A stretch of DNA of 64,000 nucleotides, from positions 1 through 64,000 of the forward strand of contig JALHQH010000020.1 in NCBI GenBank assembly GCA_022842065.1. Reading direction: 5' to 3'. This DNA comes from Caldilineaceae bacterium (lineage in GTDB: Bacteria > Chloroflexota > Anaerolineae > Caldilineales > Caldilineaceae). Of the stretch, positions 17,771 through 25,806 are shown piece by piece. Below the pieces are notes generated by a model. The model made no database searches, was not told the DNA's origin, and saw nothing but the letters and a program-made list of their open reading frames with translations. The first letter of the stretch is position 1. Each line of letters begins with the position of its first letter. The position numbers and the translations under genes are program-made.

Positions 17771-18880
17771 ATGTGTCGCTGGCCGTTGTGTCAATCCTTA
17801 TTTCTCGCGTTGCTCATCATTCTAGGCGTGAGCGCCTGTGGGGGCCGATCCAACGAGCTCTTTTTCCCGATCATCATTGGGGTGGCTACCCAAGCGCCAA
17901 TTGTACTGGATACCCCTACGCCGGCAGCAACTATCACGTTGACGAGTGTCGTGCCCTCTTTCGTTACGGTTACCCCAGCCACTGTCCCGGCCACTACGCC
18001 AGCCGCAGCAACGGTGGTGGCGACCCGTACCCCTGGTGGTGACCCCATTGCCCGCCCGCCGACGCGGGTTACCACCTTGGTCGCGCCAGCGGGGACGCGT
18101 ACCGGACAAGGAACTCGGGTTGCGGTGGTCACAACGCCGCGGCCGACAATGGTTGCGGTCGCCACCGCAACCCCAACCAGCGCGGTGGTGCCGACGCCTA
18201 CCGCCTATCTCAATTATTTGGCGCTGATCGTTTCCGGCCTGTACAACGCCATCACGCCAACCCCAACGGCCCAGCCGGCACCGCTTGTGGTGACGCCGAC
18301 CCCGCGCACCACCCCCACGCCGACCATTACCCTGACCCCCAGCGTTACGCCGGTTGACAGTGTGGTCCTGCTGGCGCGCGATCCAACGCGTGACAGCAAC
18401 TATGTCATGGTGGTGGCCTATGCCGTGCCAGACAGTCAGCTAGACCGGACGTGGTCATTATTTTATGACCTCCACCCCGGCAATTCCGACTATGCGCGTA
18501 TTTACCTTAGTGAAGGCGTGCGTGCCTATGATCCAACGGTGGCACTGACGGCAACCGATCAATGGGTCGAAGGGGTCTGCACTGCACCGGCTTCAATGGT
18601 GGGGGTGCAATTTTGGGGTGATGAAAATGACGGCTGGGCGCGCGTCTTGGTAGATGGGGTGGAGCGCTGGCGCGGCAATACCTATGGCCAGTCGCCCGAT
18701 CTCTTTGTGCGCTTCTTGTCGATCCGCAATCTAGCCCCCGCGCCCCATGTCATTCGCATCGAACCGCTGGGCGAACGGGGCAGCAGCAATCCAGGCAGCA
18801 ACATCCACGTCTCGGTCTACGCCATCGTCTGCGGCCTGGCCGTGCGCACGGAGATTTTTGTGCCGTTGTTGCTTAGGTGA
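17771..18880 (+). CDS. Lipoprotein with long Thr/Pro-rich linker and C-terminal beta domain
   Basis: 369 residues. The signal MCRWPLCQSLFLALLIILGV ends in the lipobox GVSAC with C23 as the lipidated residue. Residues of about 40-210 are dominated by Thr, Pro, Val and Ala (TPTAQPAP, TPTPTITLTP), a typical cell-surface spacer that may be O-glycosylated. The last 160 residues look like an all-beta binding domain (VVLLARDPTRDSNYVMVVAY, QFWGDENDGWARVLVDG). The tail is TEIFVPLLLR, like the tail of the giant surface protein. The function is unknown. ATG 17771 has GAGGAGA eight bases ahead. The stop codon overlaps a small heptamer array. Confidence 0.75.
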   Translation: MCRWPLCQSLFLALLIILGVSACGGRSNELFFPIIIGVATQAPIVLDTPTPAATITLTSVVPSFVTVTPATVPATTPAAATVVATRTPGGDPIARPPTRVTTLVAPAGTRTGQGTRVAVVTTPRPTMVAVATATPTSAVVPTPTAYLNYLALIVSGLYNAITPTPTAQPAPLVVTPTPRTTPTPTITLTPSVTPVDSVVLLARDPTRDSNYVMVVAYAVPDSQLDRTWSLFYDLHPGNSDYARIYLSEGVRAYDPTVALTATDQWVEGVCTAPASMVGVQFWGDENDGWARVLVDGVERWRGNTYGQSPDLFVRFLSIRNLAPAPHVIRIEPLGERGSSNPGSNIHVSVYAIVCGLAVRTEIFVPLLLR

Positions 18881-18897
18881 TTGGTGATTGGTGCTCG
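18877..18897. repeat. Three heptamers GTGATTG overlapping a stop codon
   Basis: GTGATTG, GTGATTG, GTGCTCG in phase. The TGA stop of the lipoprotein (18878-18880) is part of the first unit, and the array fills the 17-base gap to the convergent GH43 gene. Confidence 0.6.
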
Positions 18898-19956
18898 TCA
18901 TTCCTGGCTCGCCAACTGCGGCCAGCCCGCCTCATCCCACCTGATCGCCTCAATGCGCAGCTTGGGGATGCCGACCTCTTTGGCATCATAGGCGTGGTAG
19001 ACGAGCCAATCGGTGCCTGCTTCATCCTGGTAGATGCCATTATGCCCCGGCCCGCGCCAGCGGTCATAGGCGCTGAGGATCAAGGTGCCGCCGCCTTGCA
19101 ACAGGGGAATGCCAGCCTGGTCAACATAGGGCCCGGTGATCTTTTCTGCACGGCCCACCCGCACATTGTAGGTGCTCGCGGCCCCTTGGCAACAGGCGTC
19201 GAAGGAAACAAAGAGGTAATAGTAGCCGCCATGCTGGATAATAAAGGGCGCTTCAATCGCGGTATTACCGCCAACCCGTTGGGCCAGGCTGTACAGGGTC
19301 GTGTCATCGGCAGCTAATTTGCCCGTCGCCGGGTCGAGTTTGTGTAGTTTGATGCCGCTCCAGTAAGAGCCAAAGGCCAACCACGGTTGACCGTCCCCGT
19401 CAAGGACAAAATTGGGATCAATTGCATTCCAGTTGTCGCTGAGGCGTGAGGCGATGACCAGCCCTTCATCCTGCCACCTGTAGTCGGGGCTTTCGGGATC
19501 GAGCGTTACATTCGTCGCCAACCCAATTGCCGAGCGGTTACTGCCAAAGGTCGAGCCGGCATAGTAGAGATGCCACTTCCCGTTGAAATAGCTGATGTCC
19601 GGTGCCCAGAGATCGCCAGCCCCTAGCCCTGGTACCGCGGCGGTGAGCCAATCGGGATTTTGGTCAAAAACGCGGCCACACCATGTCCACTCGATCATGT
19701 CATCCGAACAGATCACAATCAGGCGGCTGCCGGTGGAGAAGACATAATAACGCCCGTTCTCTGCGGCCAGCACGGGGTCGTGGATGCGTTGGGTAAAGCC
19801 TTGGAGATTGAGTATACCCGCGGTGAGCGGGGTGAACGCGCTGGTCGGCTGTGGGGTCGGGATGATCGCTGCCGGTGCCGTACCCTGCACGGGGGCAAGT
19901 GGTTGACAGGCTGTGAGCAGGAGGATAAGGAAGATGATCAGCGTGGTTTGTTTCAT
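18898..19956 (-). CDS. GH43-type arabinan-active glycoside hydrolase, lipoprotein
   Basis: 352 residues. The signal [17 protein letters not shown] places C17 as the lipidated residue, followed by a Pro/Thr linker. The five-bladed propeller of family GH43 has its triad D60 (HDPVLA), D180 (NAIDPNF) and E235 (AIEAPF). Further family motifs are [17 protein letters not shown] and GPGHNGIYQ. The closest subtype by motif is endo-1,5-alpha-L-arabinanase. It would degrade plant arabinan outside the cell. The start is ATG 19956; an earlier in-frame ATG adds 14 residues and spoils the signal peptide. It is convergent with the upstream lipoprotein. Confidence 0.9.
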   Translation of the reverse strand: MKQTTLIIFLILLLTACQPLAPVQGTAPAAIIPTPQPTSAFTPLTAGILNLQGFTQRIHDPVLAAENGRYYVFSTGSRLIVICSDDMIEWTWCGRVFDQNPDWLTAAVPGLGAGDLWAPDISYFNGKWHLYYAGSTFGSNRSAIGLATNVTLDPESPDYRWQDEGLVIASRLSDNWNAIDPNFVLDGDGQPWLAFGSYWSGIKLHKLDPATGKLAADDTTLYSLAQRVGGNTAIEAPFIIQHGGYYYLFVSFDACCQGAASTYNVRVGRAEKITGPYVDQAGIPLLQGGGTLILSAYDRWRGPGHNGIYQDEAGTDWLVYHAYDAKEVGIPKLRIEAIRWDEAGWPQLASQE

Positions 19957-20065
19957 GGTCGGCCATTCGTAACACGACAACAGATGCGGAAAACGCAAAT
20001 AAACTGGTTTCGTATCATGATGGTTTACCGTTCGGATGGATGTTCAAAGGGTATCTCGCCAAGCA

Positions 20066-20137
20066 ATCCTAATGCTAATGAATTAGGATCAGTCACGGAG
20101 TGACGGCAGACGGTAGCCGAGGGTTTTAACCCTCGGC
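20066..20137. repeat. Small hairpins in the GH43/VWA spacer
   Basis: Three short inverted repeats: ATCCTAAT...ATTAGGAT (20067-20089), GTCACGGAGTGAC (20092-20104), and the strong GCCGAGGGTTT / AACCCTCGGC (20116-20137). The last lies 36 bases past the stop of the VWA gene on the minus strand. Confidence 0.6.
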
Positions 20138-20172
20138 ACCAGGATAGTAGCCCTTCTGTTTTTTTTCTAACC

Positions 20173-21246
20173 TCACGGCAGCGGGTTCCACCAGAGCGCC
20201 AGCCCAATCGCCAAGACCGCGAGCAGCGCGCCGAAAGTCGTAAAGATAAAGCTGATCTCGGTCACTTCGTTGCGGGTGATCAGGTGGGTGGGCAGGCTTT
20301 GAAAAACATCCTGCAACTCGCTGGCGCTGGTGGCCGCATAATAGGCCCCACCGGTCATATCGGCAACCTGCTGCAAAGTCTCTTCGTCAATGCCACGGCG
20401 GAAGCCACCGCCACCGCCCCCCCCAAACTGGGGATCTGGGTTGAAGTTAAAGCCACCAAAAGCGTCGCCCCCTTCGGGATTGTCGGCGTTGCAATTCATC
20501 ATACCACCGCGCTCGGTGCCAAAGCCGATGGTGTAGACGCGGATGCCACGATCAACGGCTTGTTGCGCGGCTTCTAATGGCTGCGGCCCCGAATTGCTTG
20601 CACCATCAGTCAGCAGGACAATAATGCCCGGCACGTAAGCCCCACTGGGGACGGGCGTAGGCCCACCCTCGACAGCGCCGCCGAAAGTTACCGGTGCCAC
20701 CGACTCATCGATCTCGGCTAGCGTATCGATCGATTCCAAGATCGCGCTGCCAATCGCCGTGCGCCGCCCGGTAACTAGACTTTCGATGACATCGGCTAGG
20801 ACTTCCTGATCGGTGGTGGGTAACTGGAGCAATTCGGCAAAGCCGGCAAAGGCGACAATCCCGATCTGGGTGCCAGGTTCTTGCCGTTCAATAAAGGCCA
20901 GCGCCGCTTCTTTAGCAGCGCGCAGCCGGTTGGGTTCAATATCGGTGGAGCACATGCTGCGCGACACATCCATTGCCAGCACGATCGAGGTCTGATTGGT
21001 CGGCACCGGCACGATGGCAACCGGCCGCGTCATCGCCATGGTCAAGGCCGCAATGGCGAGCAGCAAGAGCGCAAAGGGCAGATAGCGGCGGATCAGCGAC
21101 GTGCGCGACATGGCAGTCCGCACCAGCGATAAGCTCGAATAGCGCACCGCGTAACGCCGGCGTCGCCGCAGGATCCAGATATATGCGCCGATGATCAGCG
21201 GAAGCAACCCCAGCAACCACAAAAAGCTGGGCCATAACATACTCAT
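20173..21246 (-). CDS. VWA-domain membrane protein (BatA/BatB type), last gene of the Bat cluster
   Basis: 357 residues. It has the architecture of Bat proteins: two N-terminal membrane helices (about 4-26 and 54-72), a von Willebrand A domain outside the membrane plane, and a C-terminal helix (ISFIFTTFGALLAVLAIGLALWW). The metal site DVSRS is at 93-97, with TDGASN later. A Gly-rich insertion (GGGGGGGF) sits before the last helix. It starts at ATG 21246 behind AAGGAGA. In other bacteria such proteins act with MoxR ATPases, perhaps in envelope assembly or metal insertion; the role here is an inference. It is separated from the paralogue upstream by a palindromic repeat. Confidence 0.88.
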   Translation of the reverse strand: MSMLWPSFLWLLGLLPLIIGAYIWILRRRRRYAVRYSSLSLVRTAMSRTSLIRRYLPFALLLLAIAALTMAMTRPVAIVPVPTNQTSIVLAMDVSRSMCSTDIEPNRLRAAKEAALAFIERQEPGTQIGIVAFAGFAELLQLPTTDQEVLADVIESLVTGRRTAIGSAILESIDTLAEIDESVAPVTFGGAVEGGPTPVPSGAYVPGIIVLLTDGASNSGPQPLEAAQQAVDRGIRVYTIGFGTERGGMMNCNADNPEGGDAFGGFNFNPDPQFGGGGGGGFRRGIDEETLQQVADMTGGAYYAATSASELQDVFQSLPTHLITRNEVTEISFIFTTFGALLAVLAIGLALWWNPLP

Positions 21247-21278
21247 CCGTTCTTCTCCTTTCGGCCTCCGCCATTGTG

Positions 21279-21383
21279 GCCTTGAAATAAATTTCAGGCT
21301 AAAAACTGAAGTCCACTGAAGTGGACTAACGGGCAGTCGTCTTCAGACGACTTGTGCTATCAGCCTGAAATTTATTTCAAGGC
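21279..21383. repeat. Multi-hairpin repeat between the two VWA genes
   Basis: Outer 22-base arms 21279-21300 and 21362-21383 (GCCTTGAAATAAATTTCAGG) are perfect complements. Inside are two further palindromes, AGTCCACTGAAGTGGACT and GTCGTCTTCAGACGAC. It occupies most of the spacer inside what looks like one operon. Confidence 0.85.
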
Positions 21384-21392
21384 TATTAATTA

Positions 21393-22412
21393 CTACGGCA
21401 CCCGCCCCAGCCACAACAGCGAAAATGTCCCAGCAAGCAACAACGCCAAAATGCCCCCGCCGGCAAAGAGCGAGGTGACTTCCATCTGCTCTGCCTTGAT
21501 CACCAACGCGGGCTGCAAATTTTCATAGACCGCCCGCAACTCGGCCTCGTTGGCCGCGTTATAATAGGTGCCCTCGGTCAGGGCGGCAATCTGTTGCAGC
21601 GTTGGCTCATCAAGCCGGGTAAATACGGTAAAACCATTGACGGTTAACGTCGTTCCCGCTGGGCTACCAACCCCAATCGGGTAGATGCGCACCCCCAGAT
21701 TGGCGGCGGCCATTGCGGCTTCAAAGGGATCGGGCGGGGCGGTGTTTTCGCCATCGGTCAGCATGACGATGACCGCGGCATTGTTGCTGCCAGGTGGCAC
21801 CGGTTCCCGCGTCGTCGTGGCGAGTGGGGTCGGTGTTGGTTCGCGGTTGCTGTAGACTGGGGCATCGCCCTCTGCTTCGGCAAAGAGAGTGTTGAGCGCC
21901 AGCAAAATACCTTGGCCGACAGAGGTACCCCGCTCGGGCTTGAGCCGGTTGATGGCCGCAATAATCAATTCCTGTCTGTTGGTCGGCACTTGGGCCGCAA
22001 AGCCGGCATCGCTAAAGGTCACCACCCCAATTCGCACCGAAGGTGGCTGCCGTTCGACAAAGGCGAGGGCCGCAGCCTTGGCTGCCTCGATGCGGCTGGG
22101 GGCCAGGTCATCAGCCGCCATACTGCCCGACACGTCAAAGGCCAGCATAATCGTCCCCTCCAGCCGCGGCAGGCTAACCGTCGCTTGGGGTCGGGCCAGC
22201 GCTAGCAGGAGAATCGTCAACCCGACGAGGAAGATCAGTGCCGGCACATGGCGGCGGTGCCCCAGATCGCGCCCTGCTTGCGCCTGCACCAGCCCCAAGG
22301 TGCCATAACGTGCCCGCATTTGTTGGCGGCGGCGCTGCACGCGCAGGTAGAGCAAGAGCAGTAGGGGGATGACCAGCAGGAAGAGCAGCATGGGGGGCCA
22401 AATAAAGGTCAT
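21393..22412 (-). CDS. VWA-domain membrane protein (BatA type)
   Basis: 339 residues, a paralogue of the next gene downstream. The N-terminal helix MTFIWPPMLLFLLVIPLLLL is followed by a basic turn (RVQRRRQQMRARYG), a second helix near 58-72, and a VWA domain with a complete metal site DVSGS at 93-97 and TDGENT. A C-terminal helix (TSLFAGGGILALLLAGTFSL) closes it. The N-terminal ALARPQ after helix 2 is typical of BatA. ATG 22412 is preferred over one 15 bases upstream because GGAGA lies about 11 bases ahead. It is part of the MoxR-DUF58-VWA-VWA cluster. Confidence 0.9.
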   Translation of the reverse strand: MTFIWPPMLLFLLVIPLLLLLYLRVQRRRQQMRARYGTLGLVQAQAGRDLGHRRHVPALIFLVGLTILLLALARPQATVSLPRLEGTIMLAFDVSGSMAADDLAPSRIEAAKAAALAFVERQPPSVRIGVVTFSDAGFAAQVPTNRQELIIAAINRLKPERGTSVGQGILLALNTLFAEAEGDAPVYSNREPTPTPLATTTREPVPPGSNNAAVIVMLTDGENTAPPDPFEAAMAAANLGVRIYPIGVGSPAGTTLTVNGFTVFTRLDEPTLQQIAALTEGTYYNAANEAELRAVYENLQPALVIKAEQMEVTSLFAGGGILALLLAGTFSLLWLGRVP

Positions 22413-22469
22413 TGATTCGGTCTCCAAAACGGGGTGGCCGCAGGGGAACGTATAGAACGCAGCCAGCCC

Positions 22470-23378
22470 CTAACCGGGTAGCAAGCTCCGTTGTCGTCGC
22501 AAGTTGGCAAAGCGCACAATCGCGCGCACGAGATCCTCTTCCGTCGAAAGGGCCAGGGTGTCAACGCCGGCGCGGCGGAAGTTCGCTAGCAACCCATTCT
22601 CGCGTTCCTGCGCAGCCGCCTGAAAACGGCGGCGAAAGCCAGGGTCGCCCGTATCCACATAAAGCTGCTCGCCGGTCTCGGCATCTTCCATCAGGATCAA
22701 GCCCAGGTCGGGCAACTCATTTTCGCGCGGATCCCAGAGGCGGATGGCCACGACTTCATGGCGTTGGCCCAGCAGCGTTAACGGCTTTTCCCATCCCGGC
22801 GCGCTGATAAAGTCCGAGACGACAAAGATCAGTGCCCGCTGTTTGATCGAGTTGAGCCCGGCATAGAGCAGTGGCGACAGGTCGGTGAAGCCGGGGTGCT
22901 CAACCGGTGGGCGTTTGAGCAGATCGTTGATCAGGCGTAGCACCTGCAGTCGCCCGCCGCGGGCCGGAATCGTGCGTTCGATGCCCTTGCCATAGAAGAT
23001 TGCCCCCACCCGATTGCCATGGCGCGTCAACAGGCGTGACACGGTCGCCACAAAGTCGATCAGCACCCCCCGCTTGAGTTGATCCAGGGCACCAAAGTCC
23101 ATCGATGGGCTCAGGTCGAGCAGAAACCAGGCGGTGATCTCTCGGTCTTCCACATATTGGCGCACATAGGGCGTGTCCATGCGCGCCGTCACATTCCAGT
23201 CGATGTAACGAATATCATCGCCCGGCTGGTATTCGCGCAGGTCGGCAAAGTCGATCCCATAGCCATAGAAGAGGCTGCGGTAATCACCTTGCAACAGCCC
23301 ATCCAGGCGGCGGATCACCTGCCAATCGAGGCGATGCAGCAGCCGTTCAGGCGTTGCGGCGGAAGTTGGCGTGCTCAT
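22470..23378 (-). CDS. DUF58 family protein of the MoxR/Bat cluster
   Basis: 302 residues. The DUF58 signature is plain: YRSLFYGYGIDFADLREYQP, then GDDIRYIDWNVTARM. The rest is VWA-like with an intact metal motif DLSPS at 88-92 (LLDLSPSMDF). These proteins accompany MoxR ATPases and VWA proteins and are thought to be co-chaperone partners. There is no membrane segment. The start ATG 23378 lies 32 bases inside the end of the MoxR gene, so translation is coupled. Confidence 0.92.
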   Translation of the reverse strand: MSTPTSAATPERLLHRLDWQVIRRLDGLLQGDYRSLFYGYGIDFADLREYQPGDDIRYIDWNVTARMDTPYVRQYVEDREITAWFLLDLSPSMDFGALDQLKRGVLIDFVATVSRLLTRHGNRVGAIFYGKGIERTIPARGGRLQVLRLINDLLKRPPVEHPGFTDLSPLLYAGLNSIKQRALIFVVSDFISAPGWEKPLTLLGQRHEVVAIRLWDPRENELPDLGLILMEDAETGEQLYVDTGDPGFRRRFQAAAQERENGLLANFRRAGVDTLALSTEEDLVRAIVRFANLRRQRSLLPG

Positions 23379-24357
23379 GTAAAGGCACCTCGGGCATGGG
23401 AATGCGATTGAGAATCTTCTGTAACAACTCATCCGGCGCGACATTGTCGGAGAGCGCTTCGTAGGAGAGCACCAGGCGATGGCGGATCACATCGAAGGCC
23501 ATGTCCAAGATATCCTGTGGCAGTGCATACGCGCGACCACGCAGATAGGCAAGGGCGCGACCGGCCAGAATCAAGTTGATCGATGCACGTGGGCTGGCAC
23601 CAAACATGATGTAAGGCTTTAACTCTTTGAGCCCGATATTTTGTGGATCGCGTGTGGCCGTCACCATCTTGACCGCATACTCCATCAGCGCCGGATCGAC
23701 ATAGACCCGATCAGTCTCCTGCTGTAGTGCAATCAGGCGCTGCGTCGTCAAAATGCGTTGGACCGCCTGCAAGGTGCCGGTCATCCGCTCGACAATCACA
23801 AATTCCTCGGTGGCGCTAGGATAGCCGACCAGGACCTTGAGCATAAAGCGGTCAACCTGGGCTTCGGGCAAGGGGTAAGTACCTTCCGACTCAATCGGGT
23901 TTTGCGTAGCCAAGACGAGGAATGGATTGGGCACGGGAAAGCTCTCGCGGCCAATCGTCACCTGGCGTTCTTGCATCACTTCCAACAGCGCGCTCTGCAC
24001 TTTGGCCGGGGCGCGGTTGATCTCGTCCGCCAGCAGCAGGTTGGTAAAGACTGGGCCAAACGAGGTATTAAACTCACCCGACTTCTGGTTGTAAATGCGG
24101 GTACCAATCAGGTCAGCCGGTACCAGATCGGGGGTAAATTGGATGCGTTTGAACTCGCCACCAATCGACTCGGCCAACGTCTTGATCGCCATCGTTTTGG
24201 CCAACCCTGGCACCCCTTCGACCAGGACATGACCACGCGCCAGCAACGCCACGATCAACCGTTCGAGCAGATGATCCTGCCCCACGATGACCTTCTTTAC
24301 CTCATAGAGCAGCCGCTCCATCGGCAACGCACTTTCGGGATTGGTAGTTGGATTCAT
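23347..24357 (-). CDS. MoxR-family AAA+ ATPase
   Basis: 336 residues. It has Walker A GVPGLAKT at 48-55, Walker B LLLADEINRAP with D111 and E112, sensor 1 LATQNPIESEGTYPLPEAQ, and the arginine-finger region DRFMLKV. MoxR ATPases act as chaperones that ready partner proteins, usually those encoded next to them (DUF58 and VWA here). Two ATGs lie six bases apart. The second (24357) has AAGGAG at the right distance, while the first directly abuts it. The gene's 3' end overlaps the DUF58 gene by 32 bases. Confidence 0.95.
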   Translation of the reverse strand: MNPTTNPESALPMERLLYEVKKVIVGQDHLLERLIVALLARGHVLVEGVPGLAKTMAIKTLAESIGGEFKRIQFTPDLVPADLIGTRIYNQKSGEFNTSFGPVFTNLLLADEINRAPAKVQSALLEVMQERQVTIGRESFPVPNPFLVLATQNPIESEGTYPLPEAQVDRFMLKVLVGYPSATEEFVIVERMTGTLQAVQRILTTQRLIALQQETDRVYVDPALMEYAVKMVTATRDPQNIGLKELKPYIMFGASPRASINLILAGRALAYLRGRAYALPQDILDMAFDVIRHRLVLSYEALSDNVAPDELLQKILNRIPMPEVPLHEHANFRRNA

Positions 24358-24381
24358 GGGCATCTCCTTGGGTAAGGTGGC

Positions 24382-24486
24382 GTAGTCGCGTAGTCGTGTG
24401 GTCGTTTCGTCCTATTGTCAATTAGTGGATAATTGGCTAATGACCGGCGACTTTACGACCAATTGACTACGCGACGAAACGACTAC
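24382..24486. repeat. Inverted octamer array between the protease and MoxR genes
   Basis: Left arm GTAGTCGC, GTAGTCGT, GTGGTCGT, TTCGTCC (from 24382). Right arm GACTACGC, GACGAAAC, GACTAC (24465-24486). It ends three bases from the stop codon of the HtrA-like gene. Confidence 0.7.
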
Positions 24487-24489
24487 TCA

Positions 24490-25452
24490 TCAGTAGGGTG
24501 GCAAACCGGCTGCGCCCCCGGCGGCATCAATGGGGACAGCAAAGCCGATGCCAATAAAAAAGTTACTTTCGGTCGGATTGACCAGCCCGGCCACAATGCC
24601 GACGACTTGGCCGTAGCGGTTGAGCAGCGGGCCACCCGAATTGCCGGGATTGACGGCGGCGTCGATCTGAATGAGTCCTTCAAGGCGTTGGTCACTATTG
24701 GTGGGGGTAAAGGTGCGGTCAAAGCCGGAGATGACCCCGGCACTCATCGAGCCGTAGAGGCCAAGCGGGTGGCCGACCACATAGGCTTCGTCACCAATAT
24801 GCATTGCATTGGGATTGCCGAGGGTCGCGGGGACAAGGATTTCGGGTAATTGGGCCGGCTGGAGGACCGCAATATCCTTCTCTGGCTCAGTGGCAACCAC
24901 TTGGCCCGGGGAGCGGGTACCATCCGCAAAAAGCAACTCGATCTTGGTCGCCTCCGCCACGACATGTAGGCTGGTAAGGATCAACCCATCGGCGTTGATA
25001 ATCACGCCCGTGCCTAGCCCGCTGCTGCCTTTGGGCGCGTCTTCCTCTGTGGGGGGCTCGCCATCTTGCTCTGGGGGGGTAATGCCGGTAACGAGCTTCG
25101 CTTGTCCATTGTCGATAGCAGCGGCATCCCCGTTGCCATTATCGTCACTTCGCCCTGGTCGATCGACTTGGATCAACACGATCGATGGTTGAATGACTTG
25201 ATAGACAAGGGCAGAGTAGGCGGGGGCAGGCGTGGCTGCCGCGAGCGTCTGTGTGACACTTTCATTGATTTCGCTCATGGTCAGGGGAGTAGGGGAGGGT
25301 AACAGCCAATTGTAAAGCAGCAGGACGACTAGCGCCGCCAACATGCCGGTCACAAAAGGTGTCGCCCGGCGTAGATATTGTCGTAGATATGGTTTCACAC
25401 GCTGTAGCCACTGTAACCACAGTTGTAATCTTGAGGCAGCCCATTCCTTCAT
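24490..25452 (-). CDS. Membrane-anchored trypsin-like serine protease, HtrA-like without PDZ
   Basis: 320 residues. A basic N-terminus precedes one membrane anchor (about 33-52, TPFVTGMLAALVVLLLYNW). The protease domain carries the triad H163 (TSLHVVAEA), D193 (EKDIAVLQ) and S272 (NPGNSGGP). It has the HtrA/DegP catalytic fold, but the chain ends soon after the last strand, so the usual C-terminal PDZ domain is missing. A charged insert lies between 97 and 145. It probably degrades or processes misfolded extracytoplasmic proteins. The second of two ATGs (25452) is preferred, with AGGG eight bases ahead. It lies upstream of the MoxR cluster on the same strand, with a word array between. Confidence 0.92.
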   Translation of the reverse strand: MKEWAASRLQLWLQWLQRVKPYLRQYLRRATPFVTGMLAALVVLLLYNWLLPSPTPLTMSEINESVTQTLAAATPAPAYSALVYQVIQPSIVLIQVDRPGRSDDNGNGDAAAIDNGQAKLVTGITPPEQDGEPPTEEDAPKGSSGLGTGVIINADGLILTSLHVVAEATKIELLFADGTRSPGQVVATEPEKDIAVLQPAQLPEILVPATLGNPNAMHIGDEAYVVGHPLGLYGSMSAGVISGFDRTFTPTNSDQRLEGLIQIDAAVNPGNSGGPLLNRYGQVVGIVAGLVNPTESNFFIGIGFAVPIDAAGGAAGLPPY

Positions 25453-25553
25453 TTGCATTTCCCTACAGCGTAAGCGCCGATTCGTTGGCCCATTATATCA
25501 CTCTTTCCCAGAAATAAAATTAGAGGATACTGAGAGAAAGGGGGGAAGCTTAC

Positions 25554-25686
25554 GTGATGCGTGATGCGTAAAACGTGATGCGTGATGCGTAAAACGTGAT
25601 GCGTGATGCGTAAAACGTGAAACGTGATGCGTGATGCGTAAAACGTGAAACGTGAAACGTGATGCGTAAAACGTGCTGCGTGCTGC
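25554..25686. repeat. 19-unit heptamer array, GTGATGC / GTAAAAC / GTGAAAC words
   Basis: Nineteen in-phase 7-bp units: ten or so copies of GTGATGC and five of GTAAAAC mixed with GTGAAAC, ending in two GTGCTGC. The unit consensus is GTRAWRC. The array lies about 100 bases upstream of the HtrA-like gene. The same words recur at 16641, 43647 and 52186. The rest of the 25453-25806 spacer holds only this array and the following palindromic repeat. Confidence 0.95.
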
Positions 25687-25703
25687 GTGACAAGTTTTGT
25701 TTG

Positions 25704-25791
25704 TAGGTCAGCGCCTCCGGCGTGACAAGTTACGGTCTTAACAGAATTCGCCGTTACCGGGAAAATTCGTCACGCCGGAGGCGTTGACCTA
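25704..25791. repeat. TAGGTCAG palindromic repeat, copy 2
   Basis: Arms 25704-25726 (TAGGTCAGCGCCTCCGGCGT) and 25769-25791, nearly perfect complements. The centre is longer than in copy 1 (about 42 bases). It lies 16 bases past the stop of the TIM-barrel gene (minus strand), so it sits at that gene's 3' end. Confidence 0.85.
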
Positions 25792-25806
25792 CGTGCGCTG
25801 ATCAGC

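Noticed and set aside
25554..25686. CRISPR array
   Set aside because: Units are 7 bp with no spacers; there are no cas genes in the window.
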